A stretch of DNA of 64,000 nt from Thermocladium modestius JCM 10088 (lineage in GTDB: Archaea; Thermoproteota; Thermoprotei; Thermoproteales; Thermocladiaceae), in the NCBI GenBank assembly GCA_001315925.1, contig BBBF01000002.1, positions 59,439 through 123,438 on the forward strand, read 5' to 3'. The notes under the pieces were generated by a model. It did not search any database. It had not been told where the DNA came from and saw nothing but the letters and a program-made list of their open reading frames with translations. This document shows positions 9,217 through 19,221 of the stretch, in pieces. How positions within the stretch are numbered: the first letter of the stretch is position 1; the number at the start of each line of letters is the position of its first letter. Made by a program: the position numbers and the translations under genes.

Positions 9217-9846
9217 ATGCGGTCCCTCATCTTAATTAACTGCAGCAAGCGCAAATCCATGGATCCCCCCCTCAACTTGCCCGAGGTATTGAGGGGGGGA
9301 GAGGTTAGCGTGCCCAGCGATGACTTGGAGAGGGAGGCGGATTATAGGCGAGCACTATCCAAGTACTCGATAAAGGCGATGGATTTGTACGATGGCCCCC
9401 CCGAGTTCAAGGCGTATAGGGAATTGGCGTCCAGCAGTGGTGCTCGGTTGCTGGTGATGTCGGCTAGATATGGGATAATCGATGGAAATAGGAGCATCAT
9501 CCCTTATGATGCAACGTTGGCTGGGAAGAGCCTAACATATATAGAGGAAATGGTGAGTAAATGGCTTGAGCATGGGAATTATGACGTCGCCCAGCTATCC
9601 ATGGATTGGGATTGTGCCGTGATACGGCTCAGCGATAATTATTTGCTTGCCTTGGAGTTGATGGCCATGAGATTGGGCATAGATGTGTGTAGCATCGGTG
9701 GGACAACCATTGTAATAGGCGGTTCCAGGATCGGGGAGTTAAATGGCTGCGTCAAGATATTCGTGAGGGGTAATGGCGATGCGCGATCGAAGAAATTAAT
9801 CGAAAAGATAAATCACTGCTTGAGCAGTGGATCGTATAGGGTGTGA
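9217..9846 (+). CDS. DUF6884-like protein
   Basis: 209 residues. It opens with LILINCSKRKSMDPP, continues with SKYSIKAMDLYDGPEFKAYR (as written with an extra Pro at a 7-C run), then RLLVMSARYGIIDGNRSIIP and YDATLAGKS. The pattern of a Cys-Ser-Lys-Arg-Lys start, an aromatic 'LYDGP' and 'SARYGI...YDATL' matches the DUF6884 family and its YaaA-like relatives, whose reaction is not established; some members neighbour 7-deazaguanine genes, but none are seen here. The C-terminal half (WLEHGNYDVAQLSMDWDCAV onward) is unlike anything I recognise. It has its own weak TATA-like GAAAGCTTTAATC about 28 bases upstream. Confidence 0.55.
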   Translation: MRSLILINCSKRKSMDPPLNLPEVLRGGEVSVPSDDLEREADYRRALSKYSIKAMDLYDGPPEFKAYRELASSSGARLLVMSARYGIIDGNRSIIPYDATLAGKSLTYIEEMVSKWLEHGNYDVAQLSMDWDCAVIRLSDNYLLALELMAMRLGIDVCSIGGTTIVIGGSRIGELNGCVKIFVRGNGDARSKKLIEKINHCLSSGSYRV

Positions 9847-9900
9847 TACTTGGCGAGTAACGCGCCACGATGCGCCGCTTATTTTATTTATTTCTTCTAG

Positions 9901-10267
9901 TCATCTTATGGGGAATAACCCCCCCAGCTCTTGCGCCCTGGTGGGCGTTGTGTATATCTCTATCCTGTGTCCCTTGGATACCAGCGATATTATTCCCTTT
10001 GAGTTGAGCGTCCTCAACACTTGTATGGCTTGATTCATCTTTATTCCATACTTAGATGATAGGAGATAGGGGGGTTACGTATTCCATCTTGGTCACCTCC
10101 TTCTCTATTTGATTCATCAACTCAGCGGTTAGATCGCCAACGGGCTTAATGTTCTCTTCCTTCTTTCCCTTACCCTTTTCGGGCTTCTTTTGGGCTGTCT
10201 CCTTTGCTTTATCTTGTTGTTGCTTCTTGGCCATCTGGGACAACGTGGGCTTCTTTTTTCCACCCAT
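9901..10267 (-). CDS. rps25e: Small-subunit ribosomal protein eS25
   Basis: About 122 residues. Starts MGGKKKPTLSQMAKKQQQ with a long Lys-rich tail, then a winged-helix domain: VTKMEYVTPYLLSSKYGIKM, QAIQVLRTLNSKGIISLVSK and GHRIEIYTTP. The frame breaks at the 6-G run at 10069-10074; five would restore EYVTPYLLSS. It is a 30S component shared by archaea and eukaryotes. A TATA-like AAAATATTTAATC about 30 bases before the ATG suggests a leaderless monocistronic mRNA. Confidence 0.92.
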
Positions 10268-10453
10268 GTATTTACCCGTCCGGTTTTAGATTAAATATTT
10301 TACCACGATGTACCCAGTGCCTCATCCCCCCCTCGGGTGGGGCGGTCATCATACTCATCGGTGCGGGCATTGCCTCTCAATTTATATTCAATTTTTAATA
10401 TTTTTAAACAAAATGCTTTTAAAGCTTTTTTAAACTCAGTATAAAAAGTAGTT
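10268..10453 (+). promoter_or_regulatory. TBP/eS25 divergent intergenic region
   Basis: The plus-strand BRE/TATA-like AAAGCTTTTTTAAACTC at 10419-10435 is centred about 26 bases before the TBP ATG. The 10316-10350 segment (ATCCCCCCCTCGGGTGGGGC) can fold into a short GC hairpin of unknown role. No gene is visible. Confidence 0.55.
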
Positions 10454-11045
10454 ATGCCGAAGGAACCCAGCTACAGGATAGAGAACATAGTTGCAACGGT
10501 CAATCTAGGCGTTGATCTCAACCTGGAGACCTTGGCGGAGAAGCTGCCGGCCGCCGAATACAACCCGGAGCAGTTTCCCGGCCTCATATTAAGGCTGCAG
10601 AAACCGAAAATATCCGCCTTGATATTCAGGACGGGCAACATGGTTTGCACAGGCGCTAAGAGCGAGGATGAGTTGAAGAAAGCCATAAAGAGCTTGATAA
10701 AGATACTCAACGAATACGGGGGGGCCGAGATACCCATGAACCCTGACATTCAAGTACAAAACATAGTGGCCTCCGGCAATCTGCACGCTGAAGTCGACAT
10801 AGAGAGATCAGCATTGATGTTGGAGAACTCCATGTATGAGCCGGAGCAGTTTCCCGGCCTCATATACAGGATGGGAGATCCAAAGGTTGTGCTCTTGATA
10901 TTCAGTTCCGGAAAGATAGTGTGCACTGGGGGCTAAGAAGGATTCCCAAGTTAAGGATGCAATAGTGAAGCTATACGATAAGCTGAAGGACGTGGGCGCG
11001 CTCTACGAGGTGGGGGAGGAAACTAGCGAGGCGGAGGAATTGTAA
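10454..11045 (+). CDS. tbp: TATA-box-binding protein
   Basis: About 197 residues in two direct saddle repeats: IENIVATVNLGVDLNLETLA then YNPEQFPGLILRL, and VQNIVASGNLHAEVDIE then YEPEQFPGLIYRM. Each half ends in an MVCTGAK/IVCTGAK motif. It recruits TFB and RNA polymerase to the promoters described here. The frame breaks at 10927-10931, where 5 G stand for 4: IVCTG(AKKDSQVKDAIVKLYDKL) is recovered, and an acidic tail EVGEETSEAEEL follows, as in other crenarchaeal TBPs. Its own leaderless promoter has an ideal 26-base spacing. Confidence 0.95.
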
Positions 11046-11049
11046 GGCT

Positions 11050-11656
11050 ATGTGCATTAAAAACGTGCGCACCCTAGTCCTACGTGGGGGAGCTGGGTTC
11101 GGCGGATCCTCGCGACTTAATAGGTCCCATTAAGGGGAACTTGCTTGCATCGCTTATAGATAAGGATTGGAACATATTGGTGGAGATCAATGATATTTCC
11201 CAGCTGAGCCCTAGACTGCTCAAGGGAATTAAATCGAAGCTGGTGGTGTTGACAGTGAAGAACATGACGTGGTTGGATACGTACTTCATTTCCCATATAA
11301 TCTCAATTCACGGCGGATCCAAAATAATGCTTGGACTCAGCTTCGAGAGGTTCCTGGAACTGGCGTCGCTGCCCCCCCTACTGACCGACATACCTATCTT
11401 TTTATTTCCTGGGGAGGAGCATGTAGACTGGCTCCCGCGGGTGCGTAATGAGAATTGGGGGCTCTTCATCGGAAGAAATCAATTGGCTCGCTTTGATAAG
11501 CTGTACAGGGACTTGCTGGCCATGGAGCCGCGATATATTGTGTTCGATAATGAGGTTCTCAGAGACAATTTCCTAAGCATAGAGAAGGCGTTCTGCGGCG
11601 GCTACTCGATATCGTGCCCCCCCGTCAATTGCCTTGACGTGTGGAGTGCCTCATAA
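11050..11656 (+). CDS. Hypothetical protein downstream of TBP
   Basis: About 201 residues from ATG 11050, four bases after the TBP stop, if the 5-G run at 11085-11089 is really four (MCIKNVRTLVLRGELGSADP). As written only a GTG at 11084 opens the frame. The sequence has alternating strand/helix character (WNILVEINDISQ, SKLVVLTVKNMTWL, KIMLGLSFERFLEL, PRYIVFDNEVL), suggesting an alpha/beta fold, but has no motif I know. Position suggests co-transcription with tbp. Coding is supported by length and by an uninterrupted frame through two 7-C runs. Confidence 0.6.
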
Positions 11657-11752
11657 AGTGCCCCCCCGTGGCCGCCGCGGCTAGGCAAATAGAACCGACT
11701 TGAGGCCTCCCCCCCGGGGAAAACATTTTAAGCATTGTATCGCCCTCATCGT

Positions 11753-13542
11753 GTGGTCGATGATATATACGAGGCAGTCATGAGAAGCGCATTGATAAAT
11801 GCAGTAAAGTTCGGAGGCTCGGCAGACGTTAGGGCCGTCATGACGAGGCTCCTCACAGAGAGGCCGGAGCTGAGGCAGAGGGCCAGGGAGGTCAAGGCCA
11901 TTGTGGAGGAGGTAGTCGCTAAGGTTAACTCCATGAGTCCAGATGAGCAGAGGAGGGTTCTTCAAGAGAGGTGGCCCGATGCCCTGGCCCCGGAGAGGAA
12001 GCGAGTGGAGGAGAGGAGAGGCATTGAGTCGCTGCCTCCCCCCCTACCCAATGCCGATCGATACTCCATGATAAAGCTAAGATTCGCGCCTAACCCTGAT
12101 TTCGTCCTTCACCTGGGCAGCGCAAGACCTGCCGTTATTAATTATGCATATAAATTGAAATATGAAGGGAAGGCCAGGTTGGTGTTGAGATTCGAGGACA
12201 CGGATCCGCGAACCAAGAAACCGATGAAAGTTGCATACTCCATGATAAAGGAGGACTTGACGTGGCTGGGAATCAAGTGGGATGAGGAGTATATACAATC
12301 ACAAAGAATGGAAATATATTACGAATATATAAGGAAGGCCGTGAATATGGGCAAGGCATACGTGGTGGCCAAGGGCACTCAATGCGATCCGGATTTGTGG
12401 AAGTCATTGAAGTCATCCGGATTGCCGTGCCCCAACAGGGATGCCGATCCAGTCACCAACATGGAGCTATTGGACAAGATGTTCCAAGGCAGCTTCAATG
12501 AGGGGGGGGAGGCCGTGGTGGCCATGAAGACCGACATATCCAGTCCAGACCCATCGTTAAGGGATTGGGTGGCGATGAGAATAATAGATACGCATAGGGA
12601 TCCGCATCCCCTCGTTGGGAGTAAGTACATCCTTTGGCCCACCTATAACTTCGCGGTGGCCATAGACGATCATTTGCTGGGAATAACTCACATATTAAGG
12701 GCTCAAGAGCATCGCGTCAACACTATTAAGCAAAGCTACGTCTATAAGGCGTTTGGCTGGGAGATGGGGGGGGATACCATTCACTTCGGCAGGCTGCACA
12801 TAGAGGGTGCATCGTTGAGCAAGTCCGTGTTGAAGAAGATGGGCCTGTCATTCAATGATGTAACGCTGCCCACGTTGGCCGGTCTAAGGGAGCGGGGGGC
12901 ATACAGCCGGAGGCCATCTGGGAGGTAATGCTATCGGTCGGCATAAAGGAGAACGACGCCACGATATCTCTGGACAACTTGTTCGCCGCCAACAGGAAGG
13001 TGCTGGAACCCCGCGCGAACAGGTTCATGTTCGTTGAGGCCCCCCCGGTCAAGGTCAATATAGCCACGAGCGCTCCGTTGAAGGCTCACATACAGTACCA
13101 CCCAAGTCATCCGGAGAGGGGGGGCTCCAGGACAGTGGAGGTAACGCCCATCAATGGATTCGCCACCGTTTATATCTCGAGGGGGGGGATGCCGAGTATA
13201 TTCAGAATGGATCCATTGTGAGGTTGATGGACCTAGCTAACGTGCGGTTGATCGCCGAGGGAGATCATTATAGGGGGGGGAGATCGAAAGCTTGGGGGGG
13301 TGGATGATGCGAAGAAGCATGGATATAAGATAATACAGTGGGTTCCATCATCGGCGGTCCCCGTCTCAGTTATGGTACCGATTAGGGTGGGCAAGATAGA
13401 TAAGCAAACGGGTTTGGGAGAGCCCGCGCTCCTCTCCGATGTTGGGGGGGAGGGCGATGTAGTTCAATTCGTTAGGTACGGCTTTGTCAAGCTGCGATCC
13501 AAGGTATCCGAGGAATTGGAGTTCATCTACATTCACGGGTGA
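11753..13542 (+). CDS. gltX: Glutamyl-tRNA synthetase, archaeal type
   Basis: About 590 residues after joining frames. Class I synthetase: the HIGH-type motif is in [19 protein letters not shown] (HLGS), and the KMSKS-type motif is [11 protein letters not shown]. An archaeal N-terminal helical extension ([15 protein letters not shown]) and the beta-barrel anticodon domain ([15 protein letters not shown] ... [11 protein letters not shown]) mark the archaeal/eukaryotic GluRS group, which may also charge tRNA-Gln. Frames change at 12894-12899 (6 G for 4; [14 protein letters not shown]), near 13180-13195 and around 13275-13305. The GTG start at 11753 is about 25 bases after ACATTTTAAGC; an upstream TTG at 11735 is less likely. 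Confidence 0.93.
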
Positions 13543-13547
13543 CCAGC

Positions 13548-14585
13548 TTGAGGATATGGTTCGATGCCTTAACCGCGAAGCAGGCACGCATTGCCTCCAT
13601 CCTATACCTGGAGGGCAGGCAGCGGGCATTGATGTGGAAATAACGTGTAGGAATTATGATTACGTGGAGAATATATTCAAGTTGTATGGAGTGCCCCCCC
13701 ATAAATGCGTTGGGATGCATGGATCGGATCCCATGGATAAGCTAAGGAAGGGCTTTGAGCGGTCCCTTCTATTGTTGGACGTGTTAGGCGAGTTCGACGT
13801 CCACGTGTCCCTAACGTCCCCCCCCGACGCGTTCCGCATAGCGTTTGGCCTCAACAAGCCCATAATAGCGATAACGGACACGGTCCACTCGACGTTCGTG
13901 AACAAGCTAACCTTGCCGCTCGCATCCCTAATAATACTGCCCAACGCGTTGCCCCACAGCGATATCCTGGAGTACGTCCCGTGCGACGAACGCCGGGCCA
14001 TAAAGTGGTTTAATGGATTGTTCGAGATAATGTGGATAAAGAGGTTCTCCCCCCCCAAGGTAGAGGAGATAAGGGCATTGGGGTTAGAGCCGGATGAGTA
14101 CGCCATATTCAGGTTCGAGGAGAGCCTGGCATCATATTATGGATATGGCGATAAATTGAATCTTGGAATAAAAGCCGTGGAGGAGCTCGTCAGGAGGGGG
14201 CCTCAAGGTGGTGGTATTTCCACGTTATGATCATCAAGCCAAGGCGATAGAGTCCAAGTTCGATGGGAACGACGTAGTGATACCGAGGGCTCCCTTGGAT
14301 GGGCTTAATTTAGCCTATCATGCCGCAATGGTTGTGACGGGCGGATCCACTTTCTCCACTGAGGCAGCCCTGCTGGGCACGCCGGCCATATCATACTTCC
14401 CGACGCCGTATTACATAGATGATTACTTAATCAAGCTGGGATTCCCGCTGCGCAGGTGCAGGCCCGAGGAGCTGCTGGGTTGTATATCGACAATGGATCT
14501 AACCAAGGAAAGGCCCAGCCTAGGCAGCCTAGTGGATCCAACGGATTTGATACTGGATGCCGCTAGATCCTTCTCGCGTTCTTGA
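13548..14585 (+). CDS. DUF354 family, GT-B-like protein
   Basis: About 345 residues. N-terminus from a TTG at 13548: LRIWFDALTAKQARIASILY, then RGIDVEITCRNYDYV, matching DUF354 (glycosyltransferase-like, related to UDP-GlcNAc 2-epimerase folds). Later LPNALPHSDILEYV, DEYAIFRFEES and the C-terminal MVVTGGSTFSTEAALLGTPA, a sugar-nucleotide-binding-like loop. No biochemical role is firmly established. It overlaps nothing upstream but follows gltX by five bases. The frame breaks near 13614 (one G too few in RQRG) and at 14197-14201 (5 G for 4 in RRGLKVVVFPRYD). Confidence 0.75.
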
Positions 14586-14973
14586 TGCTCAAGTCCTCCC
14601 CCCTCACCAGGTATATTGGTTCCTTCTCATCCATCGATTTAATGACGCCTAGGGCGAATTCCAACTCCATCAAATCTATCTCGGTCTCCACGGAGCTCCG
14701 CCTCAACTTGAGTAGGGATGCGTGATCCATTCCATACTTGCTCTCCACGGCCTTCACCGTCTTAGCGAATTCCTCGCGTCTGTACGTTCCGTAATCCGAG
14801 TAGCAAGGCGCGTTGCCCAAGCCAAGGGCCGGGGGGGATAGCTCGGAGAGGTATATGCAGGTTCCCGGATCCCTGCCGGCAGGGCATCTAGTCTCGCAGA
14901 AGGCGAGGGAGTACTTGACCAGGCGTTGAAGCACCTTTAAGGGAAGAATCACGTATTCCTCTTCTGGATCCAA
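14563..14973 (-). CDS. Hypothetical Cys-containing protein
   Basis: 136 residues, frame intact. The N-terminal region FCETRCPAGRDPGTCIYLSE has three cysteines in a CxxxC...C arrangement and a fourth follows in GLGNAPCYSDYGTY, which might bind zinc or an Fe-S cluster. The rest is helical and charged (REEFAKTVKAVESKYGMDHA). It is not a family I can name. Its 3' end overlaps the DUF354 gene by 23 bases in a convergent arrangement. Confidence 0.55.
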   Translation of the reverse strand: MDPEEEYVILPLKVLQRLVKYSLAFCETRCPAGRDPGTCIYLSELSPPALGLGNAPCYSDYGTYRREEFAKTVKAVESKYGMDHASLLKLRRSSVETEIDLMELEFALGVIKSMDEKEPIYLVRGEDLSIKNARRI

Positions 14974-15039
14974 AACATCCTCACCCGGTGCATTAATTCA
15001 TTTGACCAAATAAACGTTTTCGCCTACTGCATCTGCGGT

Positions 15040-16266
15040 TCACGCCATCTCTATCGCTATCGCGGTGCCCCCCCCGCCCGTCCCATGGCACAAGGCGGCT
15101 ATTCCCCCCCTTCGTCCCCCCCCACGTGCTGCAGCGCCGTTATCAGGGTAGTCACTATCCTGGCGCCGCTGGCTCCCAGGGGGATGGCCGAGGGCTATCG
15201 CGCCGCCGAATATATTCATTTTGTCGTATGGAACTCCCAGTACCTTGTTGACCAATACGTTGACCACCGCGAATGCCTCGTTGATCTCGAACGAGTCGAA
15301 ATCAGCCACCTTTCTATTCAATCTCTTCAACAGCTTATCGATGGCGTATATAGGGGGGGTCTCCGGGAACCTCCACGGCTCAAGCATCGCCCAGCTGTAT
15401 CCCATTATCTTGGCCAGGGGCTTCAACCCCCCCATTTCCTTGGCCCTCGCTCCCGTTGTTAGCACTAACGCAGCCGCGCCGTCGCTTAACTGCGATGAAT
15501 TGCCCGCCGTGTGCAACCCATCCGGGCCAAATGCCGGTTTCAGCGATCTCAGCTTGTCCAGGCTAGTGTCGGGCCGTATCCCCCTCATCCCGCTCCAGCG
15601 ATACCTTGGTTCCCCCCGATCTCTGCGTGGAACGGCTCCACCTCCTTGAATAACCCCTCCGCCACAGCCTTCACTGCCCTGGTGTGGCTTAGGTACGCGT
15701 ACTCATCCAACTCATCCCTGGGCACCTCGTATTTCTTAGCCACCGCATCGGCCTCCTGCCCCATTATCATTCCATTAGTTGGATCCATCAATCCGTCATT
15801 TATCATTAAATCCATGAACTCCATTTTCTTGTTTATCAAGTGCTTCACCCCCCCCACCTATACTCGCTGCTCAGGGCCAGCGGCTGAGTGCTCATGGAAT
15901 CAACGCCCCCCCGCTATCATTATCGACGCATCGCCTACCTTCAGCTCGCGGTACGCCTCGAATATGGCCTGCATGCCAGATGAGCACACCCTATTTACGG
16001 TATATGCGCCGACCTCCTTAGGCATGCCAGCCAGCAAGGCGGCGTAGCGGGATACGTTCTGCCCCCCCATTCCGCCCTGCAGCGTGGACCCCCCCATCAC
16101 GACCTCATCAACCATCTTTGCATCTATCCCACTGCGATTAATCGCCGCCCTTATGGCCTCGGCGGCCAAGTGTGGGGAGCGAACATCCTTGAGGGAGCCC
16201 CCCCCGAATCTGCCTATGGGGGGTTCTCGCATACCCAACTATTACTATATCATCATCGTTTACCAT
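15040..16266 (-). CDS. Acetyl-CoA acetyltransferase (thiolase)
   Basis: About 400 residues after joining frames. Start MVNDDDIVIVGYARTPIGRF; catalytic Cys in NRVCSSGMQAI (about residue 92); GMIMGQEADAVAKKYEV; NEAFAVVNVL; catalytic His in ALGHP; C-terminal CHGTGGGTAIAIEMA, where the second active-site Cys lies. Degradative/biosynthetic thiolases interconvert acetoacetyl-CoA and two acetyl-CoA, here probably feeding the mevalonate (lipid) pathway or fatty-acid use. Usually archaeal biosynthetic thiolases are encoded beside HMG-CoA synthase, which is absent here. Frames break at about 16200, 15905, 15847, 15612, 15170 and 15067. A TATA-like AGATTTTTAATTC precedes the ATG. Confidence 0.9.
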
Positions 16267-16447
16267 GACCTAGCGTCCCAGCTCGAATTAAAAATCTTAG
16301 TGCCTCGATTTTTTGCATTTGTAGTAATATTTTTCAGTAGTTATTAATATTTAGAGTTAAATATGAGACGCTCAATGCCCTTGATCAATGGTCATTCCGA
16401 GGCTTCTTGCCTGATATGTTTTTTAACGCTGACGAGATGCATTGATT

Positions 16448-17364
16448 ATGGCCATAAGCCAGTTGAGGAGCGGCGCGTTGGGGGCCGTGACTGCCTTAGC
16501 CGCCTCGCTGCCCTTAATCTATTTCTCGGTGAGTAGAGGGGGAGTGGATAGGCATTGCGGCGACGCTGGCGCGGCACTGCTGGCCGCGCTGGGCAGAACC
16601 AACGCATCATCCGGCCTCCTATTACTGGGAGGAATGGGCGTGATCGCAGTATCGCTCTGGGGGCGATATATACGTGAATCCCGGCGGCACCGCATTGCTT
16701 CTTGCCCCCCGCTCTTGGTGGGCCTCATCATGATAGCGTCCCACCTCGGCCTGCTCTCGGCCTCCTCCACGAGGGGGCATGGTCCTTCATTCGCCTCATC
16801 CTCCCTAATAGCCATGTTCCTCCCCCCCCTCCCTGGCCCATCCTGGGCTTCGCTTGGGCGGCGGCGGGGGGAATAACCTCCGAGTTCGAGGCATTCTCCA
16901 CCCCCCCCTCATCCCGCCGGCGTCCTACGCGTTGACGTACGTGTTGGAGGCCATGCTGAGCGGCGCCCCCCCGCTTGGGGGTGAGATACCGTTGAGGCCC
17001 CCCCTCGCCTTTTACTCTTCCTTCATAAATAACATAAATGCATATGCGAACCCATTCACCATAAGCGTGCTGGCCATATCCCTCTCCCTGTTCGCTGCAT
17101 CCCCCCCCTAGTCGCCATGAGGCGGCGCGCATTGGTGCCCCCCCTCTCCTCCCTCCTCTCCGTTCTAGCCGTGTTGATCTTGGCTCCTCCCCCCCCTCCC
17201 TTCCTGCGATTCTGATTCTATACCTGGTTACCTTGGCGTTGGGCTTCATTGGCTTGACCTACGTGACCGATATGGACGTTATTCCAATACTATATGGGCA
17301 CTTGGCCAGTATTCCCACCTCCGACGAATTGAGGAGCCTATACCGGGAGAATTGGGAGGCTTGA
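16448..17364 (+). CDS. Multi-spanning membrane protein, unknown
   Basis: About 300 residues once frames are joined. Hydrophobic blocks: ALGAVTALAASLPLIYFSVS, SSGLLLLGGMGVIAVSLWG, ALTYVLEAMLSG, ISVLAISLSLFAA, and the last ILILYLVTLALGFIGLTYV followed by a cytosolic tail ending LRSLYRENWEA. I estimate seven or more membrane spans. No transporter signature is visible. Its 3' end overlaps the start of the AAA ATPase gene, which suggests the two proteins work together. Frame damage occurs at least at 16826-16870, 16906, 16966 and 17101-17200; exact C-terminal residues of several spans are therefore uncertain. Confidence 0.6.
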
Positions 17365-18139
17365 TAGGAATGGATGCCGCCAAGAGGGAGTTAATGGCCG
17401 CTGCGGCCAGCTTCAACGGGGGGGGAGGGAAGGGCAGGGTGGTTAGGCCGGTTCACGGCGTGCTTCTCTACGGCCCCCCCTCCGGCACCGGGAAGACGGC
17501 GTTGGGGGGGCTGGGCTTCGCCGCTTGGCTGGGCTTGGAGAGGGGGGGTTCCGCGTCCTCATCATAAGGACAGGCGCGTTGATGCGGGGGGGAGGCCCGT
17601 GGAGCGCGGCCCACAGGCTTTACCTGGTCTTCCGCCTAGCCCGAGCGCTTCAGCAGCATCGTCTACATAGATGAGGTGGATGCATTGGGGGGGAGGGCGA
17701 GGGGCGAGGCCGACTCGGGCGGGTATCGCTTGGTGGGGGGGTCTTGCTGCAGGAGATAGACGGCACGGTTTCCCGCTTTGACAAGGTAATGGTGGTGGCG
17801 ACCACGAACGTGGTGGAATCGCTTGATCCAGCCTGGTCAGGCCGGGCAGGCTTGGGGGGGATTTGAAGATATTCGTGCCAAAGCCCCCGCCCGACGTCGT
17901 GGCGGGAATATTGATGGGCGTCGCGCAGCAACGAGGGGGGGTGCCTCTCCCCGATTGGTTATTGAGGGAAGCCTCTCAGAGGGTGGAGACGGGCGCGGAG
18001 GCGGAGGCGCTGGTCAACTGCGTGGCCATAAAGATGGGAGCCGGGGGGGGCCGGTGATGACTCGCTCGCCGCGTGCTTGGCCGGCACCACCACGGGAATA
18101 AACGCGTACGAGACCGGCGAACAGGAAGAGGAGCGTTGA
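17352..18139 (+). CDS. AAA+ ATPase (frameshifted)
   Basis: About 255 residues. Walker A is GVLLYGPP-SGTGKTAL as written; a 7-C run for four C would give GPSGTGKT. Walker B is IVYIDEVDALGGRARGEA, and sensor 1/second region of homology is VMVVATTNVVESLDPAWS-GR. The C-terminal lid includes ILMGVAQQRGGVPLPDWLL and ETGAEAEALVNCVAIKM. This is the Cdc48/FtsH/PAN-like classic AAA clade, but only one ATPase module and a short N-terminus, so it is not a known full-length Cdc48 or PAN. It starts at TTG 17352 or 17361, inside the membrane gene's end, so the pair is translationally coupled. At least five frame breaks at G runs. Confidence 0.75.
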
Positions 18140-18192
18140 TGAGAAGTTCTCTTTCAGGGTTGGAAAGGTTTTCAAGCCATCATCTTTTGGCG

Positions 18193-18216
18193 TCTCCGGT
18201 TAAATTTAACCGGAGA
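18193..18216. repeat. Perfect 24-bp palindrome
   Basis: Half-site TCTCCGGTTAAA is followed at once by its exact reverse complement, centred between 18204 and 18205. It lies 53 bases after the AAA gene stop and 55 bases before the convergent methylase stop. As RNA it could form a 9-10 bp stem with a small AU loop on either strand, so a bidirectional terminator is possible; as DNA it would suit a dimeric protein. Confidence 0.85.
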
Positions 18217-18271
18217 GAAGCCGATTGACCGCTCCCCCCCGTGGAAATTTAATGATTAGACCTGGGATTGC

Positions 18272-19144
18272 CTAGCTCTTTTCCATTATTATAATATATT
18301 CATGTACTATGCCTGTGATTGACTTTGGATCGTATTCCTTTCTCTTGTCCCAGATTATTATGTCCCTTAAGCTGAAGTTCATTCCCTTCATCATTGTGAT
18401 TAAATCCACGTGTAATGGATATATGATTGGCCCCCCCGCTCTCATGTCCTCCACGGTCATAATCATGAAGCCTCCCCCCCTTCTCAATATGGTCCATAGC
18501 TTTGCAATTATCTTGCCCAGCTCCCCCCCATGTAACTCTCATGATTGGTGATCAACGCTAGATCCCTTGGATCCAATCCCCCCCTTAAACTGCCTGGCGC
18601 TGGTTGAAGAGGGGAGGGGCTGTTAGCACTATGTCAACGGACTCGCGTTCCAAGTATTTATCCACGTTTCGGGCATCGTCTTTAATTATTATGGGCTCAT
18701 GGTCGACCTCTCGCCTCACTGAATCCATTTCTAAGGCCAGCCTATCGGGCAGGGTTAAGGGGACGTATCCCCCCCTTGATTCCTCCTCCAACTCCTTAAG
18801 CCTTTTGACCGCTACGTTGACCAAATCATCATATATCTCGAACCCCCCCACTCCCTTCCTTATCAATACGTAGGCCGATGCCAGGGTAGACCCGCTTCCC
18901 ATAAATGGGTCCACCACCACGTCGCCCACCTTAGAGTACATCATTATGAGCCTGTTTATCAATTCCATGGGCATGACGCGCTGGATCCCAAGTTTTTTCT
19001 CCTCCTTGGATCTCTGAATGTCCCATACGGACGTTAACCAACGCGTTATGGTGGCGTTATCCAGGGTGCTCCAGCTTAATACATCATAGTTGCTCCTGGT
19101 CTTATTGATTGATGCGGGGGGGGATTATTTAGTAAAAGCACCAT
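18272..19144 (-). CDS. DNA methylase N4/N6-type, permuted order, orphan
   Basis: About 290 residues. From ATG 19144: MVLLLNNPPASI..., then SNYDVLSWSTLDNA, RVMPMELINRLIMMYSK and the SAM-binding motif I VVVDPFMGSGSTLASAYVL followed by FEIYDDLVNVAVKRLKEL. The catalytic-type motif comes afterwards: VDIVLTAPPLFNQR, then SLRGGLDPRDLALITNHESY and LRRGGGFMIMTVEDM. Motif I precedes motif IV, unlike the beta class these sequences otherwise resemble. The catalytic motif reads APPL rather than S/N/D-PP-Y/F/W, so activity is uncertain. Frames break at the 8-base run at 19116-19123, at about 18850, near 18597 and around 18475-18530. No restriction endonuclease is adjacent. Confidence 0.75.
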
Positions 19145-19221
19145 GTATACTATAAAGCATTTAGCATTTTAAATATTACTTATTAATCGGCGGTATATGC
19201 ATTCAGTGCTCAACGTGGAGA

